Source: Henriciella sp.
GTDB taxonomy: Bacteria; Pseudomonadota; Alphaproteobacteria; Caulobacterales; Hyphomonadaceae
NCBI GenBank assembly: GCA_002733705.1
Contig: NVWP01000031.1
Location: 1 to 64,000, forward strand
Direction of reading: 5' to 3'
Length of the DNA stretch: 64,000 nucleotides
Shown here piece after piece: positions 1-8,362 of the stretch (position 1 is the stretch's first letter; the number at the start of each line of letters is the position of its first letter). The notes under the pieces are model-generated. The model saw only the letters and a program-made list of their open reading frames with translations. It searched no databases and was not told where the DNA came from. Both the position numbers and the translations under genes were made by a program.

Positions 1-466
1 CTTCGACGGTCCGGATGGCTTTCCAGGCGAGGACCTTGACCAGCAGCTTGCCGTCGCTGTTGCGCCACTCAGCCTCGATATAGCCGGTCGATTTCGAGCG
101 GTTCACGACATGTGCATCGATGATGATGTCGCCGTGGCCGACAGGGCGGAAGAGCTTGATCTGAAGGTCCTGCGTCGTGAAGGCCTCGCCATCGGTGAGG
201 GCCGAGAACATGCAGATGGAGACCACATGGTCGGACAGGGCCCCGACCCAGCCGCCAAAGGCACGGCCGGGCTGGACATCGTGGCTGCCATCATTGGGCC
301 AGACATAGTGAACGCGTCCCGGTTCGATCTCTTTCAGCCAGTCTTCCGGCATGATCCCCAGCTTGGCGATGCCTTTCGGCTTGGAGGGCCAGTCGCCGGA
401 GCTGATCCCTTTCAGGAAGCCCTGAAACATGGGGGAATAATCGCCGGGATTATATGAAAGGCTCAT
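1..466 (-). CDS. PaaI-like hotdog thioesterase family protein, C-terminus cut by window edge
   Basis: An open frame runs leftwards from an ATG at 466 to the window edge without a stop, giving about 155 residues. A segment near residues 68-90 (FGGWVGALSDHVVS) looks like the hotdog central helix of PaaI/acyl-CoA thioesterase proteins, followed by a strand rich in LQIKLFRPVGHGD. Such enzymes hydrolyse acyl-CoA or aryl-CoA thioesters in the cytoplasm. Its ATG overlaps the TGA of the csaA-like gene (ATGA), so the two are translationally coupled. It lies at the end of a minus-strand run of lipid-type oxidoreductase genes, which suggests release of an acid from a CoA intermediate. Substrate unknown. 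Confidence 0.75.
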   Translation of the reverse strand, partial: MSLSYNPGDYSPMFQGFLKGISSGDWPSKPKGIAKLGIMPEDWLKEIEPGRVHYVWPNDGSHDVQPGRAFGGWVGALSDHVVSICMFSALTDGEAFTTQDLQIKLFRPVGHGDIIIDAHVVNRSKSTGYIEAEWRNSDGKLLVKVLAWKAIRTVE

Positions 467-834
467 ACGAGACGTGCTCCGTTCGGGACGGGCGTATCCG
501 GGCCGCCAAGGACGATGGCGCCGCCATCGTCGGGGAAGCCAAGGGTCAAGACCTCTGACATGAACTTGCCGATCTGGCGGGGCGGAAAGTTCACCACGGC
601 CATGACCTGACGCCCGACCAGCTGCTCGGGCGTATAGTGTTCGGTGATCTGCGCGGAGGATTTCTTTTCGCCAACGCCCGGTCCGAAATCGATGAGGAGT
701 CGGATCGCCGGCTTGCGCGCGCCCTCCAGTGGGGCAGCCTCAAGCACGGTCCCGATCCGGATATCGACCTTCCGGAACGTGTCGAAATCAATGGGGTCTG
801 CGGGCGTATCGCCCGGCAGGTCGACCATATGCAT
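463..834 (-). CDS. csaA: CsaA-like tRNA-binding-domain chaperone
   Basis: A 123-residue protein with an OB-fold tRNA-binding domain. It carries the CsaA family signatures: DIRIGTVLEA (24-33), SSAQIT, AVVNFPPRQIG and FMSEVLTLG, and it ends PVPNGARLV. CsaA is a small dimeric export-related chaperone that binds unfolded proteins; the fold also binds tRNA-like nucleic acid. Length fits the family (about 110). The start at 834 follows AAGGACTTC on the minus strand; the upstream in-frame extension would run deep into the SDR gene and was rejected. The gene sits between an SDR and a thioesterase and overlaps the latter by 4 nt. Confidence 0.88.
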   Translation of the reverse strand: MHMVDLPGDTPADPIDFDTFRKVDIRIGTVLEAAPLEGARKPAIRLLIDFGPGVGEKKSSAQITEHYTPEQLVGRQVMAVVNFPPRQIGKFMSEVLTLGFPDDGGAIVLGGPDTPVPNGARLV

Positions 835-848
835 GGCTGAAGTCCTTT

Positions 849-1619
849 CTAGACGATCACCGAGCCGCCATCGACGACAATCATCTGGCCCGCCATATAC
901 TTGCCGGCATCGGACGCGAGGAAGATGGCGGCGCCAGCGATATCGACCGGGTCCCCGATGCGGCGCATCGGCGTGCCTTTCTCGATCCGCTGGGCGTTTT
1001 CCGGGTTTTCCCAGAGCGCGCGGGCAAAGTCTGTCTTGATGAGGCCGGGGGCGACGCAATTGACGCGGATATTGTGGGGGCCAAGCTCAATCGCATAGTT
1101 GCGGGCGAGCTGGAAGTCGGCGGCCTTGGAAATGTTATAGGCCCCGATGACCGGTGAGCCCTTGAGGCCGCCAATGGACGAGATGATGACGACCGCGCCG
1201 TCCTTACGCTCTTTCATCTCCGGGGCGACCATCTGGATCAGCCAGTGATTGGAGATGATATTGTTCGACAGGATCTTCTCGAACTGTTCATCCCCGATCT
1301 CTTCCATCGGCCCGTAATAGGGGTTGGAGGCGGCGTTGCAGACGAGGATATCGATCTTGCCGAACGATGCGCGGGTTTCATCGACGAGATGCTGGAGCTC
1401 TTCCTTCGAGGAGATATTTGCCGGGACCGAGATCGCGGTGCCAGCGCCGTGCTTTTCATTGAGTTCGTCGGCAACTTCCTGACAGGGGGCAGGCTTGCGC
1501 GAGGAGATGACGACCTTGGCGCCTTGTTCAGCCATCTGTTCGGCAATCGCCTTGCCGATGCCGCGCGATGAGCCGGTGATGAGCGCAACCTTGCCGGAAA
1601 GATCGAAAAGACTGGCCAT
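849..1619 (-). CDS. SDR family NAD(P)-dependent oxidoreductase
   Basis: A 256-residue classical short-chain dehydrogenase. The cofactor motif is TGSSRGIG (15-22), followed by NAAS at 95, the catalytic Ser near 147-148, and Tyr161/Lys165 in YNISK. The C-terminus carries the usual FLASDAGKYMAGQMIVVDGG segment. SDRs of this type oxidise or reduce alcohol/ketone groups, often in 3-hydroxyacyl-CoA or secondary alcohol metabolism. The start has AGGAGG-like sequence immediately upstream. It is 14 bp from csaA and probably co-transcribed with it. Substrate cannot be read from sequence. Confidence 0.9.
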   Translation of the reverse strand: MASLFDLSGKVALITGSSRGIGKAIAEQMAEQGAKVVISSRKPAPCQEVADELNEKHGAGTAISVPANISSKEELQHLVDETRASFGKIDILVCNAASNPYYGPMEEIGDEQFEKILSNNIISNHWLIQMVAPEMKERKDGAVVIISSIGGLKGSPVIGAYNISKAADFQLARNYAIELGPHNIRVNCVAPGLIKTDFARALWENPENAQRIEKGTPMRRIGDPVDIAGAAIFLASDAGKYMAGQMIVVDGGSVIV

Positions 1620-1717
1620 GGTTTCCTCCGTTTATTTCACATGTGCAGTATCTGGCGCCGCACCATATTCAAATCGTGGGCTCTGCCAATCCCCTTGCGG
1701 AAACTGGCATACGAGAA

Positions 1718-2071
1718 TCAGCTGCGGAGGGCTGCGGCGGCAAAGAGTGCCCAGCCGATCAGGAGGCAAACGCCACCAATCGGCGTGATCGCGCCGAACC
1801 ATCGCGGCGCCCCGAGCGCCATGGAATAGAGTGTGCCGGAGAAGATCATCGCGCCGATCAGCATGATCCAGCCGCCCGCCGAGAAAAGACCGGTACGTCC
1901 TGAGAGGCTGGCCGCGAAGACGGCGACGGCGTGGACGAGAAGGTAGAGCGTGGCGGTTTCCCACCAGCCGCGGCTTTCCGGTGTGAACCGGCCCGACATG
2001 CCATGTGCGCCGAATGCGCCAAGCGCAACGCCGACAAAACCGAGAACAGATGCAATCAGGGTCAATGGCAT
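1718..2071 (-). CDS. DUF423 family small membrane protein
   Basis: A 117-residue, strongly hydrophobic protein with about four predicted membrane segments. The N-terminus ALGAFGAHGM and the central TATLYLLVHAVAV are typical of the DUF423/YgdD family of inner-membrane proteins. The molecular role of that family is not established. It lies between the SDR and the monooxygenase on the same strand with about 100-bp gaps on each side, so it may have its own promoter. The assignment rests on the GAFGAH and YLLVHA motifs and the length. Confidence 0.85.
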   Translation of the reverse strand: MPLTLIASVLGFVGVALGAFGAHGMSGRFTPESRGWWETATLYLLVHAVAVFAASLSGRTGLFSAGGWIMLIGAMIFSGTLYSMALGAPRWFGAITPIGGVCLLIGWALFAAAALRS

Positions 2072-2148
2072 GAGGCGCCTCCAGTCATCTTTCTCTTAGA
2101 TCAGATGGCTGGAGGCGGGCAATGCTACATCCGGTCCCGGTCCGGACC

Positions 2149-3651
2149 TCAGGCCGCGTGGGCTTTCGTCTTGCCGACGACCTGGCCGGAGGCGTCCTCA
2201 TAGACGAGGGGCGCCTCATCGAGATCGACCTGCGGCAGGGCGTCCTTTTCGTGCCAGTAGTCCTGGGTGTGCTGCCAGTCGGGATGATCGACCCGCTTGG
2301 GCATGAGGTGCTGGCCGCGCTGCAGATATCCGGGATTGAAATCGACGGCATCCATCCAGCTCATCCGCTCCATGTCGCGCAGGCTATCGGGGACTTCGGG
2401 GCGGACTTCGGCGGCGCCCACCTCGTCCATATGGGCCAGCAGCCGGACCATGAAATCGCCAAGCAGATCGACCCGCAGGGTCCAGCTTGCCCGGAAATAG
2501 CCGAAGACGAAGAGCATGTTCGGCACATCCTCAACCATCATGCCGCGCCAGGTGAGGCGCTCATTCCAGTCGACCGTTTCCCCGTCGATCACGAAGGGGA
2601 TATTGCCGAGGAATTTGAGATTGAAGCCTGTCGCCGTGATGATGACATCGGCTTCGAGCACGTCGCCGGATTTGAGCTTGATGCCTTCCGGCACGAAGCG
2701 GTCGATATGGTCGGTCACGACACTTGCCTTGCCGCTGGCAATGCCCTGGAAGATGTCGCCATCGGGCACAAAGGCGATGCGCTGGCGCCAGGGCCGATAG
2801 CTCGGCGTGAAATGCTTCATGTCGAAGTCGTCGCCGAGGAAGGCTTTGACAGCTTCGAGGAGTTCGCCTTTTACCGCGTCGGGCTCATCCTTGGCGCGCT
2901 GGGTGAAGTCGTGCTGGTCGACGAGGACCTTTTTGCGGATGATGGTGTGAATCCACTCCTCGTCGATCTCCAGACGGCGCAGTTCGTCGGCAAGTTCATT
3001 GATATTGCGGCCCGGCGCGAAATAGGTCGGCGAGCGCTGGAGCAGGGTGACATGGGCACAATCGCCCGCAATGTTCGGCACCAGTGTCGCAGCGGTGGCG
3101 CCAGAGCCGATGACCACGACCTTCTTGCCGGAGAGGTCGATATTGTCCGGCCAGTTCTGCGGATGGACGATCTCTCCCTTGAAGCTGTCCATACCCTCCC
3201 AGTCGGGTGTGTAACCCTTGTCGAGGTCGTAATAGCCCTGGCACATCCAGAGAAAGCGCGCCTTTACGGTGTGTTCGCCGTCGGGCGTCTCATAGGTGAC
3301 GGTGTAGAGCTTCTCGGCCGAGGACCATTCGGCCTTTGTGATCTTGTGATTGTAATGGATGAGGGGGGCGAGATCGTTCTCTTCGATAAATTCGCCCATA
3401 TAGGTGAGGATTTGGTCTGCGGCCGCGATGGGCGGGCCGGTCCAGGGCTTGTCGCGATAGCCGAAGGTATAGAGGTCGCTGTCTGAGCGGATGCCGGGAT
3501 AGGTGTGGACCTTCCAGGTGCCGCCGAAACTGTCCAGCGCTTCGAAAACGGCAATTTTCCTGTCCGGGCAGCGTGTCTTGAGGTGGCGGGCTGCGCCCAC
3601 ACCGGAAATGCCTGCGCCAACAATCAGTACGTCGAGTATCTTCTCGCCCAT
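2149..3651 (-). CDS. Flavin-containing Baeyer-Villiger-type monooxygenase
   Basis: A 500-residue FAD/NADPH monooxygenase. It has an N-terminal FAD-binding GAGISG (12-17), FGGTW (42-46), the Baeyer-Villiger fingerprint FKGEIVHPQNWP (157-168, matching FxGxxxHxxxWP) and a second Rossmann motif GSGATA (182-187) for NADPH. These enzymes insert an oxygen atom next to a ketone carbonyl to give an ester, or oxygenate soft nucleophiles. It is cytoplasmic. It is the first gene of a minus-strand run with DUF423, SDR, csaA and a thioesterase, compatible with oxidation of a ketone from a secondary alcohol. The substrate (cyclic, aliphatic or steroid ketone) is unknown. Confidence 0.9.
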   Translation of the reverse strand: MGEKILDVLIVGAGISGVGAARHLKTRCPDRKIAVFEALDSFGGTWKVHTYPGIRSDSDLYTFGYRDKPWTGPPIAAADQILTYMGEFIEENDLAPLIHYNHKITKAEWSSAEKLYTVTYETPDGEHTVKARFLWMCQGYYDLDKGYTPDWEGMDSFKGEIVHPQNWPDNIDLSGKKVVVIGSGATAATLVPNIAGDCAHVTLLQRSPTYFAPGRNINELADELRRLEIDEEWIHTIIRKKVLVDQHDFTQRAKDEPDAVKGELLEAVKAFLGDDFDMKHFTPSYRPWRQRIAFVPDGDIFQGIASGKASVVTDHIDRFVPEGIKLKSGDVLEADVIITATGFNLKFLGNIPFVIDGETVDWNERLTWRGMMVEDVPNMLFVFGYFRASWTLRVDLLGDFMVRLLAHMDEVGAAEVRPEVPDSLRDMERMSWMDAVDFNPGYLQRGQHLMPKRVDHPDWQHTQDYWHEKDALPQVDLDEAPLVYEDASGQVVGKTKAHAA

Positions 3652-3767
3652 TCTGTCCTCCCTTTGGACGTCTTTTCGCGCAAGCCTAGCACTGGGAGGC
3701 CCTGCGCATATAGGGAAGAACGCCTATGACGCCGGGGAAGAATTCCGGCATCGGGCCGGTGGAGCGA

Positions 3768-4184
3768 TCAGCCTGCCGGTATGGAATAGGTCACGATCAC
3801 ATGGCTCGACACCTTGTCGGAGCCTTCAGGGCGAATCTCCACCTCCGCCACGGCCAGCGTCTTGCCGAGCTTCATCAGCTTTGCTTCGGCGATCACCGCT
3901 TCGCCGATACAGGGGCGCAGGAAGTTGATGTTGAGATTGCTTGTGACCGTCATCGGCGTGATGCCGAGACGGGTGAAAATGGCCATATAGGTAACGCTGT
4001 CAGCCATGGTCATTTGCGTCGGGCCTGAGATGTAGCCGCCCGGGCGCAGATGCTCCGGCCCGGCTTTGAGGCGCATGATGGCGTGGCCGTCCTCCATCAG
4101 GATCACCTCGGAACGGTTCTGGGTATTGTTGAAGGCCTTCGCGAGAAAGCTGTTGGCTTCCTCCACACTCACTTTTGATGCCAT
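3768..4184 (-). CDS. PaaI family hotdog thioesterase
   Basis: A 138-residue single hotdog-domain protein. It has GHAIMRL then GGYISGPTQMTMADSVTYMAIF, where the G-x2-MADS segment is the thioesterase active-site helix, followed by the NINFLRP strand. It probably hydrolyses aromatic or medium-chain acyl-CoA. The start at 4184 (MASKVSVEE) was chosen because the longer in-frame extension, up to 4643, runs through the divergently transcribed gene at 4284 and has no family similarity. A 99-bp divergent intergenic region holds the promoters for both genes. Confidence 0.85.
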   Translation of the reverse strand: MASKVSVEEANSFLAKAFNNTQNRSEVILMEDGHAIMRLKAGPEHLRPGGYISGPTQMTMADSVTYMAIFTRLGITPMTVTSNLNINFLRPCIGEAVIAEAKLMKLGKTLAVAEVEIRPEGSDKVSSHVIVTYSIPAG

Positions 4185-4283
4185 GGCTTTCCCCGCGTCA
4201 CTGATTGATCCGGCCCACCGGTCCCGGCACTCTAGGCAAAGCTTCAGGCCCGCCAAGTGGTCACGACAGGGAAGGAAACCGAT

Positions 4284-5381
4284 ATGCTTACATGGGGCGA
4301 TGAATACCCGATCCACCAGACACCCGAACCGGTCTGGGTGGCCGGGTCTGACCGTAATTTCTACGACCGCTACTTTTTCAACGGCTATGCCAGGGATGGC
4401 TCTGTCTTCTTCGGCGCGGCCTTCGGTGTCTATCCGCACCTCAATATCATGGACGGGGCGTTTTCGGTCCTGAAGGACGGGGTCCAGTATTCGGTTCACC
4501 TTTCCCGCATTCTGCATCATGAGCGCATGGATACCCGTGTCGGCCCAATGAAGATCGACGTGCTTCAGCCGCTTCATTCCGTGAAGATCACGCTCGACGG
4601 AGCAGAGGGGATTTCCGGCGAGCTGACCTTCGAAGGGCGCCATTTCCCTGTGGAGGAGCCGCGGTTCCAGCGCCGGTCCGGCTCCCGCACGGTGATGGAT
4701 GTGACCCGGATGACGCAGAACGGGTCCTGGAATGGCTGGATCGAGGTGGATGGGGAGCGGATCGAAGTCTCAAGCTATTATGGTACGCGTGACCGCAGCT
4801 GGGGTGTCCGGCCTATCGGCACGCCTGATCCCCAGCCCGTCGTGCCGGAGAAGCCCTTCCAGTTCTACTGGGTCTGGACGCCCCTGAACTTTGGCGACCA
4901 TGCGCTTTATTTCCATGTGAATGAGGATGAGACGGGCGATGCCTGGAATATAAGGTCTGTCCTTGGCAAGGATGGCGCGGATGCTGGCGGGCTGCTGCAT
5001 CTTCACGACCCGAAATTCTCCGCCGAATATGAGACGGGCACACGCCGTATCCGCAAGGGGCTTCTGGAAGCAGGCGATGGCAATGGCGGCCAGCACAAGG
5101 TCCATTATGAGCCTCTCTCCATCTTCCAGATGAAGGGGCTTGGCTATGGCCACCCGCAATGGGGGCATGGCGTCTATAAGGGTGAGTACGCCATTGAGCG
5201 CGAAGACTTCAAACCCGGCGTTCTGGCGTGGAATGACCCGACCAATCTGCACATCCAGGCCATTTCAAAAGTGACCCATGAGAGCCCGGACGGCACCTCC
5301 TCCGAAGGCGTCGGGGCGCTGGAGCAACTGTTTGTCGGCCCGCACACACCTTCCGGCTGGAAGGATGTTCTGGACACCTGA
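4284..5381 (+). CDS. Conserved hypothetical beta-rich protein
   Basis: A 365-residue soluble protein that I do not recognise with certainty. It is rich in Trp, Tyr, His and Gly, with segments such as YYGTRDRSWGVRP and FYWVWTPLNFGDHALYFH. These give a lipocalin-like or hydroxyneurosporene-synthase-like (AttH/CrtC) appearance, but this is a resemblance only. It has no signal peptide. The start at 4284 has GGAAGG at a proper distance, and the GTG/ATG further upstream lacks one. The stop lies 3 bp from the convergent epimerase gene. Proteins of this look are common near acyl-CoA and steroid catabolic genes in actinobacteria and alphaproteobacteria, so a lipid role is possible. Confidence 0.7.
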   Translation: MLTWGDEYPIHQTPEPVWVAGSDRNFYDRYFFNGYARDGSVFFGAAFGVYPHLNIMDGAFSVLKDGVQYSVHLSRILHHERMDTRVGPMKIDVLQPLHSVKITLDGAEGISGELTFEGRHFPVEEPRFQRRSGSRTVMDVTRMTQNGSWNGWIEVDGERIEVSSYYGTRDRSWGVRPIGTPDPQPVVPEKPFQFYWVWTPLNFGDHALYFHVNEDETGDAWNIRSVLGKDGADAGGLLHLHDPKFSAEYETGTRRIRKGLLEAGDGNGGQHKVHYEPLSIFQMKGLGYGHPQWGHGVYKGEYAIEREDFKPGVLAWNDPTNLHIQAISKVTHESPDGTSSEGVGALEQLFVGPHTPSGWKDVLDT

Positions 5382-5384
5382 AGG

Positions 5385-6362
5385 CTATCCCCAGAGGGCC
5401 TGTGAGGGCGGGAAGACTTTCCCGTCCTCATATCTCAGGCCGTTTTCAATATCATCGGCAAGCCAGAGCGGGCCGTCGAGGTCGACCGCATCGGCAAGCG
5501 TGCCCAGCAGGACAGCTGGGGCCATGCTGAGCGAGCTGGCCACCATACAGCCGACCATGACGCCAAGGCCGCAGGCTTTGGCTGCGCGGACCATGGCGAG
5601 CGCTTCGGTCAGTCCGCCCGTCTTGTCGAGCTTGACGTTGATGACATCGTATAGCCGGGCGAGATCCTGAACCTGATCGCGCGTATGGGCGCTCTCATCG
5701 GCGCAGATCGCGACCTCTGGCGGACGTTTCAGCAAGGCGCCATCCTCGCCGGCCGGAAAGGGCTGTTCGATGAGGACAACACCAAGCGCTTTGGCTTCGC
5801 GGGCCAGGCCGGGCAGGGCGCCGGCGTCCAGCTGTTCATTAGCGTCCAGGATGAAGCGTGCATCCGGACGCGCTTCGTGAACGGCGCGCACGCGGTCCAT
5901 GTCGCCCTCGCCGCCAAGTTTGACCTTGAGCAGCCTGCCGGGCGCTTGCCTTGCGGCCTCGGCCATGGCGGATTTTTCCCCGAGAACGACGGTAACGGCG
6001 GTTTCCAGCACTTTTGGTTCGGGAAGGCCGGCGCGCTTCCAGACCGGTGTCCCGCTGACCCTGGCTTCCAGATCCCACATGGCGCAGTCGATTGCGCAGC
6101 GGGCCGCGCCCGCCGGCAGCACGCCCTGGAGGTCTTCGCGGCTCAGCCCCTCTTCAATAGCGGTGCGCTGTGTCTCAATGAGTTCGATGACGCTTTCTAC
6201 GGTTTCGCCATACCGGCCATAGGGGACGCTTTCGCCGCGCCCGCGCTGTCCGTCCCGCTCAAGTGTCACACGGACCGATTCGGCGCTCGTCTTTGAACCG
6301 CGCGAGATTGAGAAAGCTTGCGCCAATGGTGACGACACATGCTCGATTGAAAGCCTGACCAT
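5385..6362 (-). CDS. dgcA: Dipeptide epimerase / N-acetyl-D-glutamate racemase (enolase superfamily)
   Basis: A 325-residue enolase-superfamily enzyme of the muconate-lactonizing subgroup. Catalytic KVK is at 146-148, metal ligands are Asp173 (LDANE), Glu199 (IEQP) and Asp222 (CADES), and the opposing lysine is Lys244 (NVKLDKTGG). Members epimerise L-Ala-D-Glu from murein peptides to L-Ala-L-Glu, or racemise N-acyl-glutamate (DgcA). Both fit, and the symbol is only a best guess. The gene is divergent from the mla operon with about 100 bp between. Motifs are complete, so the enzyme should be active. Confidence 0.82.
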   Translation of the reverse strand: MVRLSIEHVSSPLAQAFSISRGSKTSAESVRVTLERDGQRGRGESVPYGRYGETVESVIELIETQRTAIEEGLSREDLQGVLPAGAARCAIDCAMWDLEARVSGTPVWKRAGLPEPKVLETAVTVVLGEKSAMAEAARQAPGRLLKVKLGGEGDMDRVRAVHEARPDARFILDANEQLDAGALPGLAREAKALGVVLIEQPFPAGEDGALLKRPPEVAICADESAHTRDQVQDLARLYDVINVKLDKTGGLTEALAMVRAAKACGLGVMVGCMVASSLSMAPAVLLGTLADAVDLDGPLWLADDIENGLRYEDGKVFPPSQALWG

Positions 6363-6464
6363 ATGAAATAGAATCTCGTTTTCCTGCAGAATGTTGTAAG
6401 ACGCTCTTTACCATGCTCAAGGCTTGGATGCGCAGACAGGTACCAGCTAGACGCAAGGCGACTC

Positions 6465-7592
6465 ATGCCAGACAGGCCTGATTTCCAGTTTGAGAGCGAG
6501 GCCTCGCCGCCGCAGCTTACGCTGTCGGGTGACTGGACGGTGCATACAATCCGCGATGTCTCCCAACGCCTCGCCGCCGTCCAGAAAAGCGATGTGAAAG
6601 AGCTGCAGGCAGATTGCACCGATCTTGGGCGTCTGGATACCGCTGGCGCCTTTATTATCGACCGCTTTGCGTGCCGCGCAGGTGCAGGCGAGGTCAAAGC
6701 AGTCAATGCGAGCCCGCAGGTCTCTGCGCTGCTTGAACAGGCTGCCTCTCTTCGCCCGGAGGAGCATGAGGAGAAAAGCAAGACAGAATACGGCGTTGTG
6801 GACCTGCTTGAACGCACCGGCCGCACAACGATGAGTTTCCTAGAGGAGACCACGGCAACCCTGGCCTTTCTGGGCGAGACCATTGCCTCCATGGCGCATA
6901 TGGTCACGCGACCCTCAAAGATGCGGTGGACGGCCCTTGTCTCCGTCATGGAAGACTCCGGGCTGGACGCTGTTCCCATCGTGGCCTTCCTCTCATTCTT
7001 TGTGGGCATGGTCATCGCTTTTATCGGAGCGACCACGCTGTCGGAGTTCGGCGCCACAATCTTCACCGTGGAACTGGTTGGGTTTGCCGTGCTGCGTGAA
7101 TTTGGTGTGGTCATCACGGCCATCATTCTCGCAGGCCGCACGAATTCGGCCTTTACGGCCCAGATCGGGGCCATGCGTATGCGTCAGGAGGTGGACGCCC
7201 TGGTGACGCTCGGCCTCAACCCGATGGACGTGCTGGTCGTGCCGCGCGCTTTCGCCATGCTGGTGATGACGCCGATCCTGACGCTGATCGCTGCCCTCTT
7301 CGGACTTGGCGGCGGCGTCTTTGTCAGCTGGCTGGCCCTCGATATCAATCCGACTGTCTTTATCAACCGGCTGCAGAGCGCTGTGCCGGTAGCGAATTTC
7401 TGGGTGGGGATGTCGAAGGCGCCGGTCTTCGGCCTGGTTGTCGCACTGATCGGCTGCCGGCAGGGTCTGCAGGTCGGCGGCAGCGTGCAGTCGCTCGGTC
7501 AATCGACCACCAAATCGGTTGTCCAGGCGATTTTCTCGATCATCGTTATCGATGCGATGTTCGCCCTTTTCTATCTGGAGCTCGGAATTTGA
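6465..7592 (+). CDS. mlaE: MlaE-type ABC permease with N-terminal STAS domain
   Basis: A 375-residue inner-membrane permease of the Mla/Ttg2 phospholipid transport system. Residues 1-95 form a STAS domain (LTLSGDWTVH, DLGRLDTAGAFII), the role played by separate MlaB in E. coli. Residues about 130-375 are the MlaE permease with five to six hydrophobic segments and the conserved EFGVVITAIILAGR and ALVTLGLNPMDVLVVPR motifs. MlaE with MlaF and MlaD moves lipids between the inner and outer membrane. The start is preceded by AAGGCG. Its TGA overlaps the TTG start of mlaF. Confidence 0.93.
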   Translation: MPDRPDFQFESEASPPQLTLSGDWTVHTIRDVSQRLAAVQKSDVKELQADCTDLGRLDTAGAFIIDRFACRAGAGEVKAVNASPQVSALLEQAASLRPEEHEEKSKTEYGVVDLLERTGRTTMSFLEETTATLAFLGETIASMAHMVTRPSKMRWTALVSVMEDSGLDAVPIVAFLSFFVGMVIAFIGATTLSEFGATIFTVELVGFAVLREFGVVITAIILAGRTNSAFTAQIGAMRMRQEVDALVTLGLNPMDVLVVPRAFAMLVMTPILTLIAALFGLGGGVFVSWLALDINPTVFINRLQSAVPVANFWVGMSKAPVFGLVVALIGCRQGLQVGGSVQSLGQSTTKSVVQAIFSIIVIDAMFALFYLELGI

Positions 7593-8362
7593 GCGGCGAG
7601 GAGACAGCCATCAAGGTGCGCGGGCTGACCACAGCCTATGGCGAGCACAAGGTTCATGAGGGCCTCGACCTCGACGTGCGCAAGGGGGAGATTCTCGGCG
7701 TGATCGGGCCATCTGGCACGGGCAAATCCGTTCTGCTCCGCGCCATTGTCGGCCTGAAGGCGCCTTCTGAAGGCACGGTCGAGGTCTTCGGTGAGAATGT
7801 GACGGATCTTCGGGGCGATGAGCTGCGCAAGGTCCAGAACCTCTGGGGTATCATGTTTCAGGATGGAGCCCTGTTTTCGAACCTCACCGTGCGCGAGAAC
7901 GTTATGGTCCCGATGCGCGAACATACCGATCTGCCACTCGGCCTGATGCAGCAGCTGGCTGACCAGAAGCTGCGCATGTCCGGCCTTGAGGACAGTGCGG
8001 GCCCGAAATTCCCCTCCGACCTTTCTGGCGGCATGCGCAAGCGCGCCGCGCTCGCCCGTGCCCTGGCGCTCGATCCACCTATCCTCTTTCTGGATGAACC
8101 GACGGCCGGGCTGGACCCGATCACCGCGGGCGCGTTCGACAGTCTGGTGCGCGAGCTGCAGAGCGCCTTGTCTCTCACCGTGTTTCTCGTCACACATGAT
8201 GTGGACACGCTGGCGGCCACCTGCGACCGGATCGCGGTGCTCGGCCGCAAGAAAGTGATCGCCACAGGGACGATCGACGAACTGCGCCAGAACGAAGATC
8301 CCTGGATACAGGATTATTTCTGCGGCCCACGTGGCCGCGCCGCCCAAGCGGGAAGAAGCTGA
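7589..8362 (+). CDS. mlaF: MlaF-type ABC transporter ATP-binding protein
   Basis: A 257-residue ATPase. Walker A is GPSGTGKS (40-47), the Q-loop Gln is at about 91 (MFQDGALF), the ABC signature is LSGGM (145-149), Walker B is ILFLDEP (165-171), and the switch His is at about 203 (VTHDVD). It energises the MlaE permease. The start codon is TTG at 7589, overlapping the TGA of mlaE (TTGA). The first residues MSGEETAIKV fit the family N-terminus and no ATG lies nearby, so expression depends on coupling to mlaE. Its TGA overlaps the ATG of mlaD (TGATG). Confidence 0.93.
   Translation: MSGEETAIKVRGLTTAYGEHKVHEGLDLDVRKGEILGVIGPSGTGKSVLLRAIVGLKAPSEGTVEVFGENVTDLRGDELRKVQNLWGIMFQDGALFSNLTVRENVMVPMREHTDLPLGLMQQLADQKLRMSGLEDSAGPKFPSDLSGGMRKRAALARALALDPPILFLDEPTAGLDPITAGAFDSLVRELQSALSLTVFLVTHDVDTLAATCDRIAVLGRKKVIATGTIDELRQNEDPWIQDYFCGPRGRAAQAGRS

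Noticed and set aside
2122..3486. 454-aa plus-strand ORF opposite the monooxygenase
   Set aside because: It is a GC-rich antisense frame; the minus-strand frame has complete FAD and BVMO motifs.
4185..4643. N-terminal extension of the 3768-4184 thioesterase
   Set aside because: It would overlap the divergent gene at 4284 almost fully; the part before MASKVS has no family character.
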